Shown: positions 13,623-14,009 of the stretch, one piece after another
How the letters are laid out: the number at the start of each line of letters is the position of its first letter
Position numbering within the stretch: the stretch's first letter is position 1
NCBI GenBank assembly: GCA_035527255.1
Contig: DATLAW010000311.1
Location: 1-14,009, forward strand
Source of the DNA: Thermohalobaculum sp035527255
GTDB taxonomy: Bacteria > Pseudomonadota > Alphaproteobacteria > Rhodobacterales > Rhodobacteraceae
DNA length: 14,009 bases
Direction: 5' to 3'
The notes under the pieces: generated by a model
The model's input: the letters and a program-made list of their open reading frames with translations, nothing else
Told to the model about the DNA's origin: nothing
The model's database searches: none
Made by a program: the position numbers and the translations under genes

Positions 13623-13651
13623 TGCGCCGCAACATTGCATGTTGCAGCGCG
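13623..13651. repeat. Imperfect hairpin between the two GFA-type genes
   Basis: GCAACA (13629-13634) and TGTTGC (13640-13645) pair around a 5-base loop TTGCA, and five more pairs (one of them G-T) extend the stem outward past one C-A mismatch. It lies 39 bases after the stop of the first GFA gene. No T-run follows. It could be a weak terminator or structured 3' end; function unknown. Confidence 0.3.
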
Positions 13652-13779
13652 CACGGGATGACGGCCATCCTTGACCGGCATTGGTGGCCAGGCGATTCGT
13701 TGTGCGACAAGTACGTTTGTGGTCAAGGCGCACCAACGTGCGTAGGTTGCTTTTGCCATATGTGCCAGGGAGATCAAGT

Positions 13780-14009
13780 ATGGAGAGAACTGCAGTTTGC
13801 TCGTGCGGGCAGCTTTCCGTAACGATCGAAGGTGATCCATCCTATCATGGGATTTGCAGTTGCATTGAATGTCAGAAAACATCTGGGAGTGCGTTCACTT
13901 ATTCTGGCTATTGGCCGAAGAACGTCGTCAAGGAAATCAAGGGCGATAGCACACAATGGCGAAGAATAGCGGACTCCGGGAAGTGGTTTGACACGCATTT
14001 CTGTCCAAT
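13780..14009 (+). CDS. Second GFA family protein, 3' end off window
   Basis: Seventy-six codons are visible before the window edge. Zinc-site cysteines appear at the GFA spacing: C7 and C9 (VCSCGQL), C26, C28 and C31 (ICSCIECQKTSGSAF), and C75 in FCP, the first half of the last CxxC, whose partner lies beyond the edge. The aromatic Y44-W45 after SG is common in the family. AGGGAGA (13767-13773) stands 6 bases before the ATG. The stretch is visibly poorer in G+C at third positions than the first GFA gene, so the two are not a recent duplication and this one may have been acquired separately. Found by direct translation. Confidence 0.88.
   Translation, partial: MERTAVCSCGQLSVTIEGDPSYHGICSCIECQKTSGSAFTYSGYWPKNVVKEIKGDSTQWRRIADSGKWFDTHFCP

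Noticed and set aside
13623..13651. Hairpin considered as an integron attC or recombination site
   Set aside because: The core-site sequences and arm spacing expected of attC are absent and no integrase is visible; kept only as a simple hairpin.
12862..13710. Minus-strand open frame of 282 codons across the ABC 3' end and the first GFA gene
   Set aside because: It runs antisense through two well-supported genes and an intergenic repeat and has no recognisable domain.

Overview
The window is GC-rich chromosomal DNA with the gene content and order of an alphaproteobacterium, most likely a Rhodobacteraceae (roseobacter-type) species. The pointers are an ATP12-type F1-ATPase assembly chaperone overlapping a HAD hydrolase, a TRAP substrate-binding protein, a corrinoid-activation (RACo/ASKHA) protein, a DUF6356 mini-protein, and a LOG - LysM - Atm1-type ABC transporter cluster. 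The taxonomic call rests on recognition of families and gene order, not on a search.

Left part (1-2565): a TRAP periplasmic solute-binding protein reads leftward off the edge. It diverges from a translationally coupled pair, HAD phosphatase and ATP12 chaperone (ATGA overlap). The divergent promoter region carries a perfect tandem 12-bp repeat that covers a plausible -10 box of the TRAP gene.

Scarred island (2608-about 4040): a C-terminal fragment of a TadE/TadG-like pilus assembly protein is cut by the left end of an IS3-family element. That element keeps an intact orfA but has lost all except the last 50 codons of orfB. Beyond it lies about 300 bp of A+T-rich DNA with an excellent ribosome-binding site but no real gene. 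The DNA flanking the element does not rejoin into one gene, so a larger rearrangement took place here.

Middle (4044-9000): a 684-residue 2Fe-2S/ASKHA corrinoid activator reads leftward, diverging from a secreted tandem rhodanese. The rhodanese converges, with only 6 bp between stop codons, on an Lrp/AsnC regulator. The regulator shares its upstream region with a DUF6356 gene, and this region holds two near-identical 13-bp palindromes exactly 40 bp apart, the best candidate regulatory signal in the window. Next come a class II glutamine amidotransferase inactivated by an internal out-of-frame deletion, and a remnant of an IS630-type transposase.

Right part (9015-14009): a LOG-family nucleotide phosphoribohydrolase diverges from a membrane-anchored LysM protein with a long alanine-rich stalk, followed 24 bp later by an Atm1-type half-transporter ABC exporter. 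Then come a G/C-rich intergenic hairpin repeat, a complete GFA-family zinc protein, and the start of a second, compositionally different GFA-family gene that leaves the window. No tRNA, rRNA or CRISPR array was seen.

No wholly new multi-gene system is evident. The items most worth following are the twin Lrp-type operators, the TRAP promoter repeat, the orphan corrinoid activator, and the gene decay around the two IS remnants.
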